From: CAZIPZ01 sp964541075
Lineage (GTDB): Bacteria; Acidobacteriota; Terriglobia; 20CM-2-55-15
Length of the DNA: 9,463 bases
Direction of reading: 5' to 3'
Assembly (NCBI GenBank): GCA_964541075.1
Contig: CAZIPZ010000164.1
Span: forward strand, 1 to 9,463
The position numbers and the translations under genes were made by a program. This document shows positions 1 to 5,565 of the stretch, in pieces. Under the pieces are notes generated by a model. That model did no database searches and was not told the origin of the DNA. It saw only the letters and a list, made by a program, of their open reading frames with translations. Position 1 is the first letter of the stretch. Every line of letters starts with the position of its first letter.

Positions 1-677
1 ACTGGCGTCACAACTTTCCAGGCGAGCCTCTGCTTCCACCTATTATCGGGGCTTTCTTCTTCATCGGATTGTCACGAAGTCTCATTTTCTTGATTCGCGA
101 ATGTTTGAGAAGCCGGAGTTTTCCTCCTCTCGATGCCCTCATGTTGTCATGGTTCCTAGCCGCGTTGCTCCCGGTGACGCTATCTAGAGAAGGTATACCT
201 CACGCCCTTCGCAGCGTCATCGTCACCCCTGTTGTATATCTGTTTGCAGCAATAGGCGCATGGCTCGTCCACAGTTTTATCAATGAGTGGCTTGGAATCC
301 GGCATCCGTTCGGCGCACGATACGCGGCGAACGGCGTGTTGGTGTTTGCGCTCGCCGTTACGGCGATGGGCGAATATCACAAATATTTCCACCGATGGGC
401 CAGGCATCCTAAGGTTGCGCTTGCCTTCAACGCTGAGTATCTCGAAACCGCACGCCAATTGATGTCCATTCCTCGTCCCGTGCTCAAATACATCGTCGTG
501 AAAGCGGACGGCATCCCGGTGCGAGGCATTCCAATTCAGGCGCAGTCAGTGATGTTCATTACCGATACCTACGATCCACATAACCAAGCCGCAATGAATG
601 TCCGCTATGTGACCGAGGTTCCGAAGGAAATTCCTCCGGGCGCTGTGACGCTGACCATCAACAAGGTGGCGGAGTAA
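1..677 (+). CDS. Membrane glycosyltransferase, GT39/PMT-like, C-terminal part (5' truncated)
   Basis: The reading frame is open from base 3 at the left edge to TAA at 675-677, so about 224 C-terminal residues of a larger protein are present. The TTG at 69 is internal, because the frame continues upstream without a stop through a segment containing 'HNFPGEPLLPP'. At least three or four hydrophobic segments are visible: around 'IIGAFFFIGL', 'LSWFLAALLPVTL', 'VIVTPVVYLFAAIGAWLV' and 'GVLVFALAVTAM'. A roughly 95-residue soluble tail follows. The motif 'PGEPLL', the 'GIPHALRSV' segment between membrane helices and the 'YFHRWA' segment after the last helix resemble C-terminal halves of bacterial dolichyl-phosphate-mannose-type (GT39/ArnT-like) glycosyltransferases, which transfer sugars from polyprenyl-phosphate donors on the outer face of the membrane. 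The catalytic N-terminal loop lies outside the window, so substrate and exact family cannot be determined. It converges on glgA. Confidence 0.68.
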   Translation, partial: WRHNFPGEPLLPPIIGAFFFIGLSRSLIFLIRECLRSRSFPPLDALMLSWFLAALLPVTLSREGIPHALRSVIVTPVVYLFAAIGAWLVHSFINEWLGIRHPFGARYAANGVLVFALAVTAMGEYHKYFHRWARHPKVALAFNAEYLETARQLMSIPRPVLKYIVVKADGIPVRGIPIQAQSVMFITDTYDPHNQAAMNVRYVTEVPKEIPPGAVTLTINKVAE

Positions 678-765
678 CTTCCGCACGGATCGCTCTCGTG
701 GCATTCATTGTTAGTGCAGAAGAAAGGAATGTCGCCTTTGAACCCTACGAAATGCGCCAAAAAAG

Positions 766-812
766 AAACAGCCGCAAACCAAACGCGCAATGCGTTCAAC
801 TCGCGGCTGTTT
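766..812. terminator. Bidirectional rho-independent terminator
   Basis: A perfect 10-bp stem pairs 766-775 (AAACAGCCGC) with 803-812 (GCGGCTGTTT). The 27-base loop carries its own small stem, 782-786 with 792-796. On the minus strand the stem is followed by a T-rich run (complement of 758-765, six A with one G), the classical form for ending glgA transcripts, although it lies about 210 bases beyond the glgA stop. On the plus strand the stem runs into TTTT at 810-813, about 90 bases after the glycosyltransferase stop. It therefore fits both converging genes. Confidence 0.65.
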
Positions 813-813
813 T

Positions 814-883
814 CCGGGGCCGTCTTTCATTTCTCCCCTCACCCCCCTGTGAGAACGAGACATTCTGAAAGGCCGGACCCCGG
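814..883. repeat. Long imperfect inverted repeat with inner hairpin
   Basis: Bases 814-829 pair with 866-883: six bp (CCGGGG with CCCCGG), a bulged A at 877, three bp, a bulged C at 873, a G-T pair, then six bp ending CTTTCA with TGAAAG. Inside, 838-842 (CTCAC) pairs with 849-853 (GTGAG) around a C-rich loop. It begins one base after the neighbouring terminator. There is no T-run at its ends, so it is not an obvious terminator. It could be a 3' UTR structure, a processing site or a dispersed palindromic repeat; the sequence alone does not say which. Confidence 0.5.
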
Positions 884-1021
884 AAATCCGTAGAGACTCA
901 CATTTGCAAGAATCAAGCCAAACCTCTATTCCTAGAATCAACGGCTTACCAGCAGGGCTCACTAAATTATTCTGAAATCGGGAAGAAACTATGTTTCCTT
1001 ATAAATCGGGCTAGGATGGAA

Positions 1022-2503
1022 TCAAGCCGAAGCTAATCGTTGATAGGCATTGAAGTATTTCTGAGCGGATTTCTTCCAACTGAAATCCTGTCGCATGCCG
1101 TTCAGCATCAGTTTCTCCCATGCAACGCGGTCGGGCCATAGAGTGAGCGCTCGCTTGACAGCTGCCTCCAGCGCCGCTGAGTCGTACTCCGCGAAACAAA
1201 ACCCAGTCCCTTCCCCAGAGATGGAATTGAATTCGGTAACGGTGTCCGCCAGACCGCCCGTCGCGCGTACGATCGGCACGGTTCCGTACCGCATGCTGTA
1301 CATTTGATTCAAACCGCAGGGCTCATACTTTGAGGGCATCAAGAACATGTCCGCACCCGCTTCGGCCAGGTGAGCGCTGCCATTATCGAACTCAAAGCGC
1401 ATTCCCGCCCGGTCCGGGTGGCGTGCGACAATCGCCTGCAGCGATGCTTCAATCTCCTTGTTACCCGTACCAATTAGGACGAATAGGACTTCGTTCTGAA
1501 GAAGACTGTCGAGGATTCCGATGACGAGATCGAATCCCTTCTGCACATCGATTCGAGAAAGCATCGCAATCAACGGCCAGTCCAGCTTCGATTCATCGAA
1601 TCCGAATTTTCGTAGAAGCGCTCTTTTGTTCTCTACTTTCCCCGAAAGGTCATGTGGGCTGTACACCACAGGAATGAGTGGATCAATCTCGGGATTCCAG
1701 ATCCGATCATCGACACCATTCAAAATTCCGGTCAAATCATTAGATCTTTCTTGAAGCACGCCCTCCAGCCCGTATCCGAATTCCGGAGTTTGAATTTCCC
1801 GCGCATACCGCTCACTCACCGTTGTAATCAGATCTGCGTGAGAGACTCCAATCTTCATGAAATTGACCATTCCGAAAAACTCGAATGGGCCTCCGGAATA
1901 AAAATCTGCGTCACTGAAGCCCATTCGGGGCATGACCTCTCTCGGAAACAGACCTTGATAACCGAGATTGTGAATAGTGAAGACTGATCGAGCCTTATGG
2001 AAAGCTCGCTCGCTACTACGCAGCCTAGCGATATAGGCGGGAATCAGACCGGTCTGATAGTCGTGGCAGTGAACAATGCCGATTTGCGGAAACGCCAGCT
2101 TGAGGAGTTCGATCGCGGATCGCTGAAAAAAGATCCAGCGGTCCGCTTGGTCCGGATAGTCCTCTCCAGTGACGGAGTCGACATATATGCCGTCTCGATC
2201 AAAGAAACGGTCGCTCCCAATGAGGTAGACTTCAACCGACGAATTGGGAAGCCTTCCCCTATGAACGTCGAAAGGGACGTGCTCAAAGCCCAGTGGGACA
2301 CCGTAATGATCCGGAACAGAATAGGATTCGAAGCCGTGCTTCTGAACGTCAATGACCTTGTATCGGGGAATGATGACGGTGACCGAGAGGCCCAGTTTCT
2401 CAAGTTCGAGAGGCAAAGCGCCGATTACATCCGCCAGACCACCGACTTTGGCAAAAGGGACGCACTCACCAGCGACCATAACGACGCTGTGTTGGTCAGG
2501 CAC
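1022..2503 (-). CDS. glgA: Glycogen synthase (ADP-glucose type, GT5)
   Basis: This is the complete 493-residue enzyme that transfers glucose from ADP-glucose to the end of a growing alpha-1,4-glucan in the cytoplasm. Family landmarks appear in order: the N-terminal 'KVGGL' donor-binding motif (19-23), 'TIHNLGYQG' (176-184), 'ILNGVD' (260-265), the C-domain phosphate-binding 'SRIDVQKG' (316-323) with Arg and Lys, the acidic 'EPCGLNQMY' (394-402) and 'TGGLADTV' (415-422). The length is close to the 477 residues of the E. coli enzyme. The start is GTG at 2503, chosen because GAGGTG stands 10 bases upstream; the next ATG (codon 9) would cut the first beta strand just before KVGGL. It lies 173 bases downstream of proC on the same strand. 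No other glycogen gene (glgB, glgC, glgP) is in the window, so co-regulation cannot be judged. Confidence 0.97.
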   Translation of the reverse strand: MPDQHSVVMVAGECVPFAKVGGLADVIGALPLELEKLGLSVTVIIPRYKVIDVQKHGFESYSVPDHYGVPLGFEHVPFDVHRGRLPNSSVEVYLIGSDRFFDRDGIYVDSVTGEDYPDQADRWIFFQRSAIELLKLAFPQIGIVHCHDYQTGLIPAYIARLRSSERAFHKARSVFTIHNLGYQGLFPREVMPRMGFSDADFYSGGPFEFFGMVNFMKIGVSHADLITTVSERYAREIQTPEFGYGLEGVLQERSNDLTGILNGVDDRIWNPEIDPLIPVVYSPHDLSGKVENKRALLRKFGFDESKLDWPLIAMLSRIDVQKGFDLVIGILDSLLQNEVLFVLIGTGNKEIEASLQAIVARHPDRAGMRFEFDNGSAHLAEAGADMFLMPSKYEPCGLNQMYSMRYGTVPIVRATGGLADTVTEFNSISGEGTGFCFAEYDSAALEAAVKRALTLWPDRVAWEKLMLNGMRQDFSWKKSAQKYFNAYQRLASA

Positions 2504-2513
2504 GACTCTGTTA

Positions 2514-2519
2514 CACCTC
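2514..2519 (-). promoter_or_regulatory. Ribosome binding site of glgA (GTG start)
   Basis: On the minus strand these bases read GAGGTG, ten bases before the GTG at 2503-2501. This supports GTG as the start rather than the ATG eight codons further in. An in-frame TAG lies shortly upstream, so no earlier start exists. Confidence 0.6.
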
Positions 2520-2627
2520 AGTTGCTACAGTTTTTGTGAACTTATTGTCGACAAATGAAGCAAACACTGAGTCTATCAGTCGTCCACACGATGCAGGCAA
2601 CAAAGTCGGAGTCGGCTCAAGTTACGT

Positions 2628-2667
2628 GTGTATTCACGGAAACCGCCCTGTTGGCGATTGGATACAC
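2628..2667 (-). terminator. Possible terminator hairpin after proC
   Basis: An inner stem of seven pairs (2641-2647 with 2653-2659, one G-T pair, five-base loop) is enclosed by a six-bp stem (2628-2633, GTGTAT, with 2662-2667, ATACAC). It begins ten bases beyond the proC stop codon, where a terminator is expected. There is no clear T-run after the outer stem on the minus strand, so it may only be a transcript-stabilising structure. It occupies part of the 173-base gap in which any glgA promoter must lie; I see no convincing -35/-10 pair for glgA. Confidence 0.3.
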
Positions 2668-2676
2668 TTGAACATC

Positions 2677-3492
2677 TCAGCCGTTGACAAGTTCCTTGGC
2701 ACGCTGGGTTGCCCGCACGACCGCCTTGATCAGAGTCACTCTCAAACCGCCGTCCTCAAGCTCGAGAATGCCATCTATCGTGCAGCCTGCGGGGGTCGTT
2801 ACGACATCTTTGAGTTTGGCCGGATGTTCGCCAGTTTGAAGAACCATGCTCGATGCTCCCAGAACCATCTGGGCAGCCAATTGCGTGGCAACCTCGCGCG
2901 GTAAGCCCACTTTGACTCCGGCTTCGATGAAAGATTCGATGATGATGTACACAAATGCCGGACCACTGGCACTGAGACCCGTCACGGCATCCATGTGCTT
3001 TTCGTCAACAATCAATGATCTACCAATGGCGTCGAAGATCTTGCGCGCCAGTGCAACGTGATCGGCGGTTGCGTGCTTTCCTGCCGCAATTGCAGTCATT
3101 CCTGACTTGATGAGACAGGGAGTGTTGGGCATGGTTCGGATGACAGGGACCGCCTTGTCGAGGACGGATTCGATGAAGCGAGTGCTGACGCTCGCCGCTA
3201 CCGAAATAACCAAATGATTTGGCGTCAAATCATCGGATATCTGGCGTAAGACCTCCTCAACCGTTTGTGGCTTCACGCAAAGCAAGACCAAATGCGCCTT
3301 ACGGACCGCCTCCCCATTGGAAAGCGTAGTCTCCACCTTTAGCTTCGCATGAACCTGGTCCAACCGCTCCCGATGCGCTGCTGTGGCAATGAACTGGTCC
3401 TTCTTAACAATTGCAGCATCGACCATTCCGGTGATCAGGGCCTCGCCAAGCTTGCCGGCGCCGATGACGGCTATCCTCTTGTTATCGAACAT
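2677..3492 (-). CDS. proC: Pyrroline-5-carboxylate reductase
   Basis: This is a complete 271-residue cytoplasmic enzyme that reduces 1-pyrroline-5-carboxylate to L-proline with NAD(P)H, the last step of proline synthesis. The Rossmann nucleotide-binding loop is 'GAGKLG' (11-16). 'VKPQ' (73-76), 'RTMPNTP' (119-125) and 'GLSASGPAF' (172-180) are typical family blocks. The C-terminal all-helical dimerisation domain holds the P5CR signature around 224-242, with 'LKDVVTTPAG' and 'TIDGI'. The length is normal for the family (about 265-275). The start is ATG at 3492, with AAAGGTG centred about nine bases upstream on the minus strand. It diverges from the deaminase gene across only 47 bases and is followed by glgA; the gap and hairpin between them suggest separate transcription. 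Nothing unusual is visible in the sequence. Confidence 0.97.
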   Translation of the reverse strand: MFDNKRIAVIGAGKLGEALITGMVDAAIVKKDQFIATAAHRERLDQVHAKLKVETTLSNGEAVRKAHLVLLCVKPQTVEEVLRQISDDLTPNHLVISVAASVSTRFIESVLDKAVPVIRTMPNTPCLIKSGMTAIAAGKHATADHVALARKIFDAIGRSLIVDEKHMDAVTGLSASGPAFVYIIIESFIEAGVKVGLPREVATQLAAQMVLGASSMVLQTGEHPAKLKDVVTTPAGCTIDGILELEDGGLRVTLIKAVVRATQRAKELVNG

Positions 3493-3539
3493 GCAGCACC
3501 TTTCCAGTCAAAAGGAATCATAGTATCGTAAGGCTCCAA
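3493..3539. promoter_or_regulatory. Short divergent promoter region of proC and the deaminase gene
   Basis: Only 47 bases separate the two divergent start codons, so both promoters must lie here or reach into the coding sequences. Ribosome binding sites are visible for both: AAAGGTG on the minus strand (3497-3503) for proC, and TAAGG on the plus strand (3529-3533), six bases before the ATG at 3540. An AT-rich core (ATCATAGTAT, 3517-3526) could serve as a -10 element on either strand (TATGAT at 3522-3517 on minus, TAGTAT at 3521-3526 on plus), but I find no good -35 for either. Confidence 0.4.
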
Positions 3540-4544
3540 ATGTTGATAGGACTTACTGGCCGGAACGCCTCCGGCAAAGGCGAAGTTGCTCAGTACCTGC
3601 AAGCGAAGAGCTTTTATTACTATTCGCTCTCCGATGTCATCCGGGATGAAATCCGCAGTCGCAACCTCGAACCTACTCGCGAGAAACTCATTGAANNNNN
3701 NNNNNGTAATGAGATGCGACAGAGGCATGGCGCAGCGGTGCTGGCGGAACGAGTGCTATCAAGGATAGAAGACGACAGACACTACGTGATCGATTCCATA
3801 CGCAACCCGGCGGAAGTTAACGCGTTCAGGAATGCCAAACACTTCAAACTGATTAGAGTCGATGCGCCTCCAGAGATTCGATTCCAAAGAATTCTGAATA
3901 GGCGCAGAGAAAATGATCCCCTCACCCTGGAGAAGTTTATCGAACTCGAAAATCGGGAAGCTCAGGGAGATGAAAACTCCCAAAACCTTGTACAGGTCGA
4001 GTTAATGGCGGATCACACCGTCGTGAACGATGGAGCGCTTGTGGATTTACACCCAAAGATCGACGGTCTTCTGTCCACTCTTCTGAAGGAAGTTCAACGT
4101 CCCGACTGGGACGAGTACTTCATGAATATCGCAAAGGTAGTTGCGTCCCGGTCCAATTGCATGAAGCGGAAGGTTGCGGCGATAATCGTCAAAGATAAGA
4201 GGATAATATCAACCGGATATAATGGGACCCCGAGAGGGACGCGCAACTGCAACGAGGGGGGGTGCCCCCGCTGCAATAACCTTGCCACCTCAGGAACAAG
4301 CCTGGATGAATGCTTGTGCTCTCACGGGGAAGAGAACGCCATCGTTCAAGCGTCCTATCACGGCATGTCGCTAAAGGATGCGATCATCTATTCGACCTTC
4401 GCTCCGTGTTTGATGTGCGCAAAAATGATTATTAATTCCGGAATTCGCGAGGTCATCTTCAATATGGACTATCCGCTGAATGAAAACTCTTTCCGGCTTC
4501 TCAACGAAGCCGGAATTTTCGTCAGGAAGCTGAAGGTGGACTGA
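3540..4544 (+). CDS. dCMP deaminase fused to an N-terminal P-loop kinase-like domain
   Basis: The protein is about 334 residues as assembled and has two domains. Residues 1-178 form a P-loop domain: 'MLIGLTGRNASGKGEVA' carries Walker A G-x4-GKG (7-14), followed by 'LSDVIRDE' (30-37), 'YVIDSIRNPAEV' (82-93), an arginine-rich 'FQRILNRRREND' segment (115-126) and 'ADHTVVND' (157-164). This pattern resembles archaeal UPF0200 and dephospho-CoA-kinase-like proteins. Residues 186-334 form a zinc deaminase domain: 'GYNGTPRG' (227-234), a cysteine cluster (C237, C242, C245, C258, C260), the catalytic 'HGEEN' (H262, E264) and 'PCLMC' (C290, C293). dCMP deaminase converts dCMP to dUMP, the precursor of dTMP. 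The deaminase part, including 'ASRSNCMKR' and 'GGCPRC', resembles yeast Dcd1, which I recall from memory. Oddities are Gly263 where the family usually has Ala, and ten N at codons 53-56. ATG at 3540 has TAAGG six bases upstream. A housekeeping role is likeliest; a defence role is possible. Confidence 0.92.
   Translation: MLIGLTGRNASGKGEVAQYLQAKSFYYYSLSDVIRDEIRSRNLEPTREKLIEXXXXNEMRQRHGAAVLAERVLSRIEDDRHYVIDSIRNPAEVNAFRNAKHFKLIRVDAPPEIRFQRILNRRRENDPLTLEKFIELENREAQGDENSQNLVQVELMADHTVVNDGALVDLHPKIDGLLSTLLKEVQRPDWDEYFMNIAKVVASRSNCMKRKVAAIIVKDKRIISTGYNGTPRGTRNCNEGGCPRCNNLATSGTSLDECLCSHGEENAIVQASYHGMSLKDAIIYSTFAPCLMCAKMIINSGIREVIFNMDYPLNENSFRLLNEAGIFVRKLKVD
3696..3705. other. Assembly gap (10 N) inside the deaminase gene
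   Basis: Ten unresolved bases lie in the N-terminal domain, starting exactly after codon 52. The reading frame continues correctly on the far side ('NEMRQRHG'), so the true missing length must be 1, 4, 7, 10... bases, or the gene is broken. A round ten N is more likely a placeholder than a measured length. Confidence 0.95.
4491..4519. terminator. Terminator-like hairpin inside the 3' end of the deaminase gene
   Basis: A perfect 10-bp stem (4491-4500, TTCCGGCTTC, with 4506-4515, GAAGCCGGAA) and a five-base loop are followed by TTTT at 4516-4519 on the plus strand. It lies within codons for residues 318-326, about 25 bases before the stop codon. On the minus strand it falls 63 bases beyond the stop of the VWFA gene and is followed by AGAGTTTTC, so it could serve that gene. 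As only 33 bases separate the two convergent stops, a terminator placed inside a coding end is plausible. The form fits; function is unproven. Confidence 0.45.
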
Positions 4545-4553
4545 AGCCTGACG
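4520..4553. repeat. Inverted repeat spanning the deaminase stop codon
   Basis: CGTCAGG at 4520-4526 pairs perfectly with CCTGACG at 4547-4553, enclosing a 20-base loop that contains the TGA stop (4542-4544). No T-run follows on either strand. It stands next to the stronger hairpin at 4491-4515 and may form a composite 3' end structure with it, or be chance. Confidence 0.3.
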
Positions 4554-4577
4554 CCCCAAAATGCGGCCGAAACCTCG

Positions 4578-5546
4578 TCATCGCTGCAAGGAGGACTGAG
4601 CTTTGGGCGCGTAATAACCCGAGCGTGACTTGGCTCTGTATTGTTTGTTGGCTACTTCAACGCGAATTTTTCTAAACGTGCCGTCAGCCATATCGTTGCT
4701 TGGTCGATAAGCGATCGTGTACTGCGAGCGCAACTCCTGCCCGATATCCTGGAAACTGACTGCCAGATCCTGGACCTTGAATGGAAAAAACGACTTCCCT
4801 CCAGTGTCTTCGGCGAATCTCTTCAGAGTCTTGTCGCCACGGGCCTGGTCTCCGCCGCCAAAGTAAGCTGTCGAATTCGTGCTGATTGCATAGATGGACA
4901 CGTCACTCTTCTGAGCTGCCTCTAGAGTCTCGGTGAGTGAAAGACGACTGGAATTATCGTCGCCATCACTGATCAAGATGATCACGCGACGGCCATCCTG
5001 AACTGATAACTTCTCATTAACTGCCAGGAAGATCGCATCGTAGAGCGAAGTGCCTCCTCCGGCGCGTATTCGGCGGACTGCATCAGCAAGCACTTCGGGA
5101 TCATCGGTAAAGTCCTGAAGCAAATCGACGCCCGAGTCGAAGCTGATGACCAGCGCCTTGTCTTTGCCCCGTCGTAGCGCAGAATAAAAAAATTCGATGG
5201 CTGCTTCCTGCTCAAATCGCAGCTTGTCTCGAATACTGCCGCTGGTGTCCACCAACAAGGCGATCGTGAGAGGAAGGTCCGTCTCACTACTGAAGTTGGT
5301 CACAACTTGCTGTTTATCATCCTCGAAAACGCGGAAGTCCTCTTTCTTTAGATTCGTGATGAATTTCCCTTTACGGTCAGCCACAGTGAAGAGAACGTTG
5401 ACCAGGTCGACGTTCACCGAAATCGTTTGGTCTTCTTGCGGGCGGTTTGCTTGTCCCGGTAGCGCGGGCGCCGGCCGGGGAGGCGTTTGTGCAACTAACG
5501 CCGAACCAATCATGCAGACCAATAGAAGGACTCTGAAGACTTTCAT
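4578..5546 (-). CDS. Secreted VWFA-domain protein of the acidobacterial VWFA-related family
   Basis: This 322-residue protein has an N-terminal export signal: Lys and Arg at positions 2 and 5, a hydrophobic core 'VLLLVCMIGSALVA', and likely cleavage after Ala19. A proline-rich linker (21-35) follows, then an immunoglobulin-like strand region with 'EDFRVFEDDKQQ' (69-80) typical of this family. The von Willebrand factor A domain follows with a complete MIDAS metal site: 'DTSGS' (100-104), Thr166 in 'GGGTSLYDA' and 'SDGDD' (193-197). The C-terminal block with 'YTIAYRPSN' and 'SRSGYYAP' is characteristic of the VWFA-related Acidobacterial family (TIGR03436, from memory). These proteins are abundant in Acidobacteriota, but their ligands and function are largely unknown; adhesion or protein-protein contact at the cell surface is inferred from the fold. 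The ATG at 5546 lacks a Shine-Dalgarno sequence but has an extended -10 element just upstream. It lies 11 bases after the ligA stop. Confidence 0.92.
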   Translation of the reverse strand: MKVFRVLLLVCMIGSALVAQTPPRPAPALPGQANRPQEDQTISVNVDLVNVLFTVADRKGKFITNLKKEDFRVFEDDKQQVVTNFSSETDLPLTIALLVDTSGSIRDKLRFEQEAAIEFFYSALRRGKDKALVISFDSGVDLLQDFTDDPEVLADAVRRIRAGGGTSLYDAIFLAVNEKLSVQDGRRVIILISDGDDNSSRLSLTETLEAAQKSDVSIYAISTNSTAYFGGGDQARGDKTLKRFAEDTGGKSFFPFKVQDLAVSFQDIGQELRSQYTIAYRPSNDMADGTFRKIRVEVANKQYRAKSRSGYYAPKAQSSLQR

Positions 5547-5556
5547 AGGTGTTTGA

Positions 5557-5565
5557 ATTATAACA
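5557..5565 (-). promoter_or_regulatory. Extended -10 promoter of the VWFA gene, overlapping the ligA stop
   Basis: On the minus strand these bases read TGTTATAAT: a perfect TATAAT hexamer (5562-5557) preceded by the TGn of an extended -10 element. It overlaps the last ligA codons and its TAA stop (5560-5558). A start of transcription about seven bases downstream (near 5550) would leave only some four bases before the ATG at 5546. No good -35 is seen at 16-18 bases, which is acceptable for extended -10 promoters. The absence of a Shine-Dalgarno sequence fits a leaderless transcript. Confidence 0.5.

Larger units (their letters stand above)
678..1021. other. Non-coding region between convergent genes
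   Basis: These 344 bases separate the stop of the glycosyltransferase from the stop of glgA on the other strand. I see no credible gene here: the short open frames on both strands (708-893 on +, 711-962 on -) lack family resemblance and overlap strong inverted repeats. The region holds a bidirectional terminator (766-812), a second long imperfect hairpin (814-883), a tiny inverted repeat (881-890) and a weak hairpin (985-997) just beyond the glgA stop. Confidence 0.7.

Noticed and set aside
708..962. Short open frames on both strands between the glycosyltransferase and glgA
   Set aside because: They run through the terminator and the second large inverted repeat, are rich in Arg, Pro and Ser as expected of non-coding frames, and lack a convincing ribosome binding site.
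1997..2539. 180-residue open frame on the plus strand opposite glgA
   Set aside because: It lies antisense within glgA, whose motifs and length are complete, and its translation shows no family features.
3540..4544. A full anti-phage defence system around the deaminase
   Set aside because: No partner gene, regulatory RNA space or mobile element is present; the neighbours are proC, a VWFA protein and ligA. Only domain order resembles AvcD.
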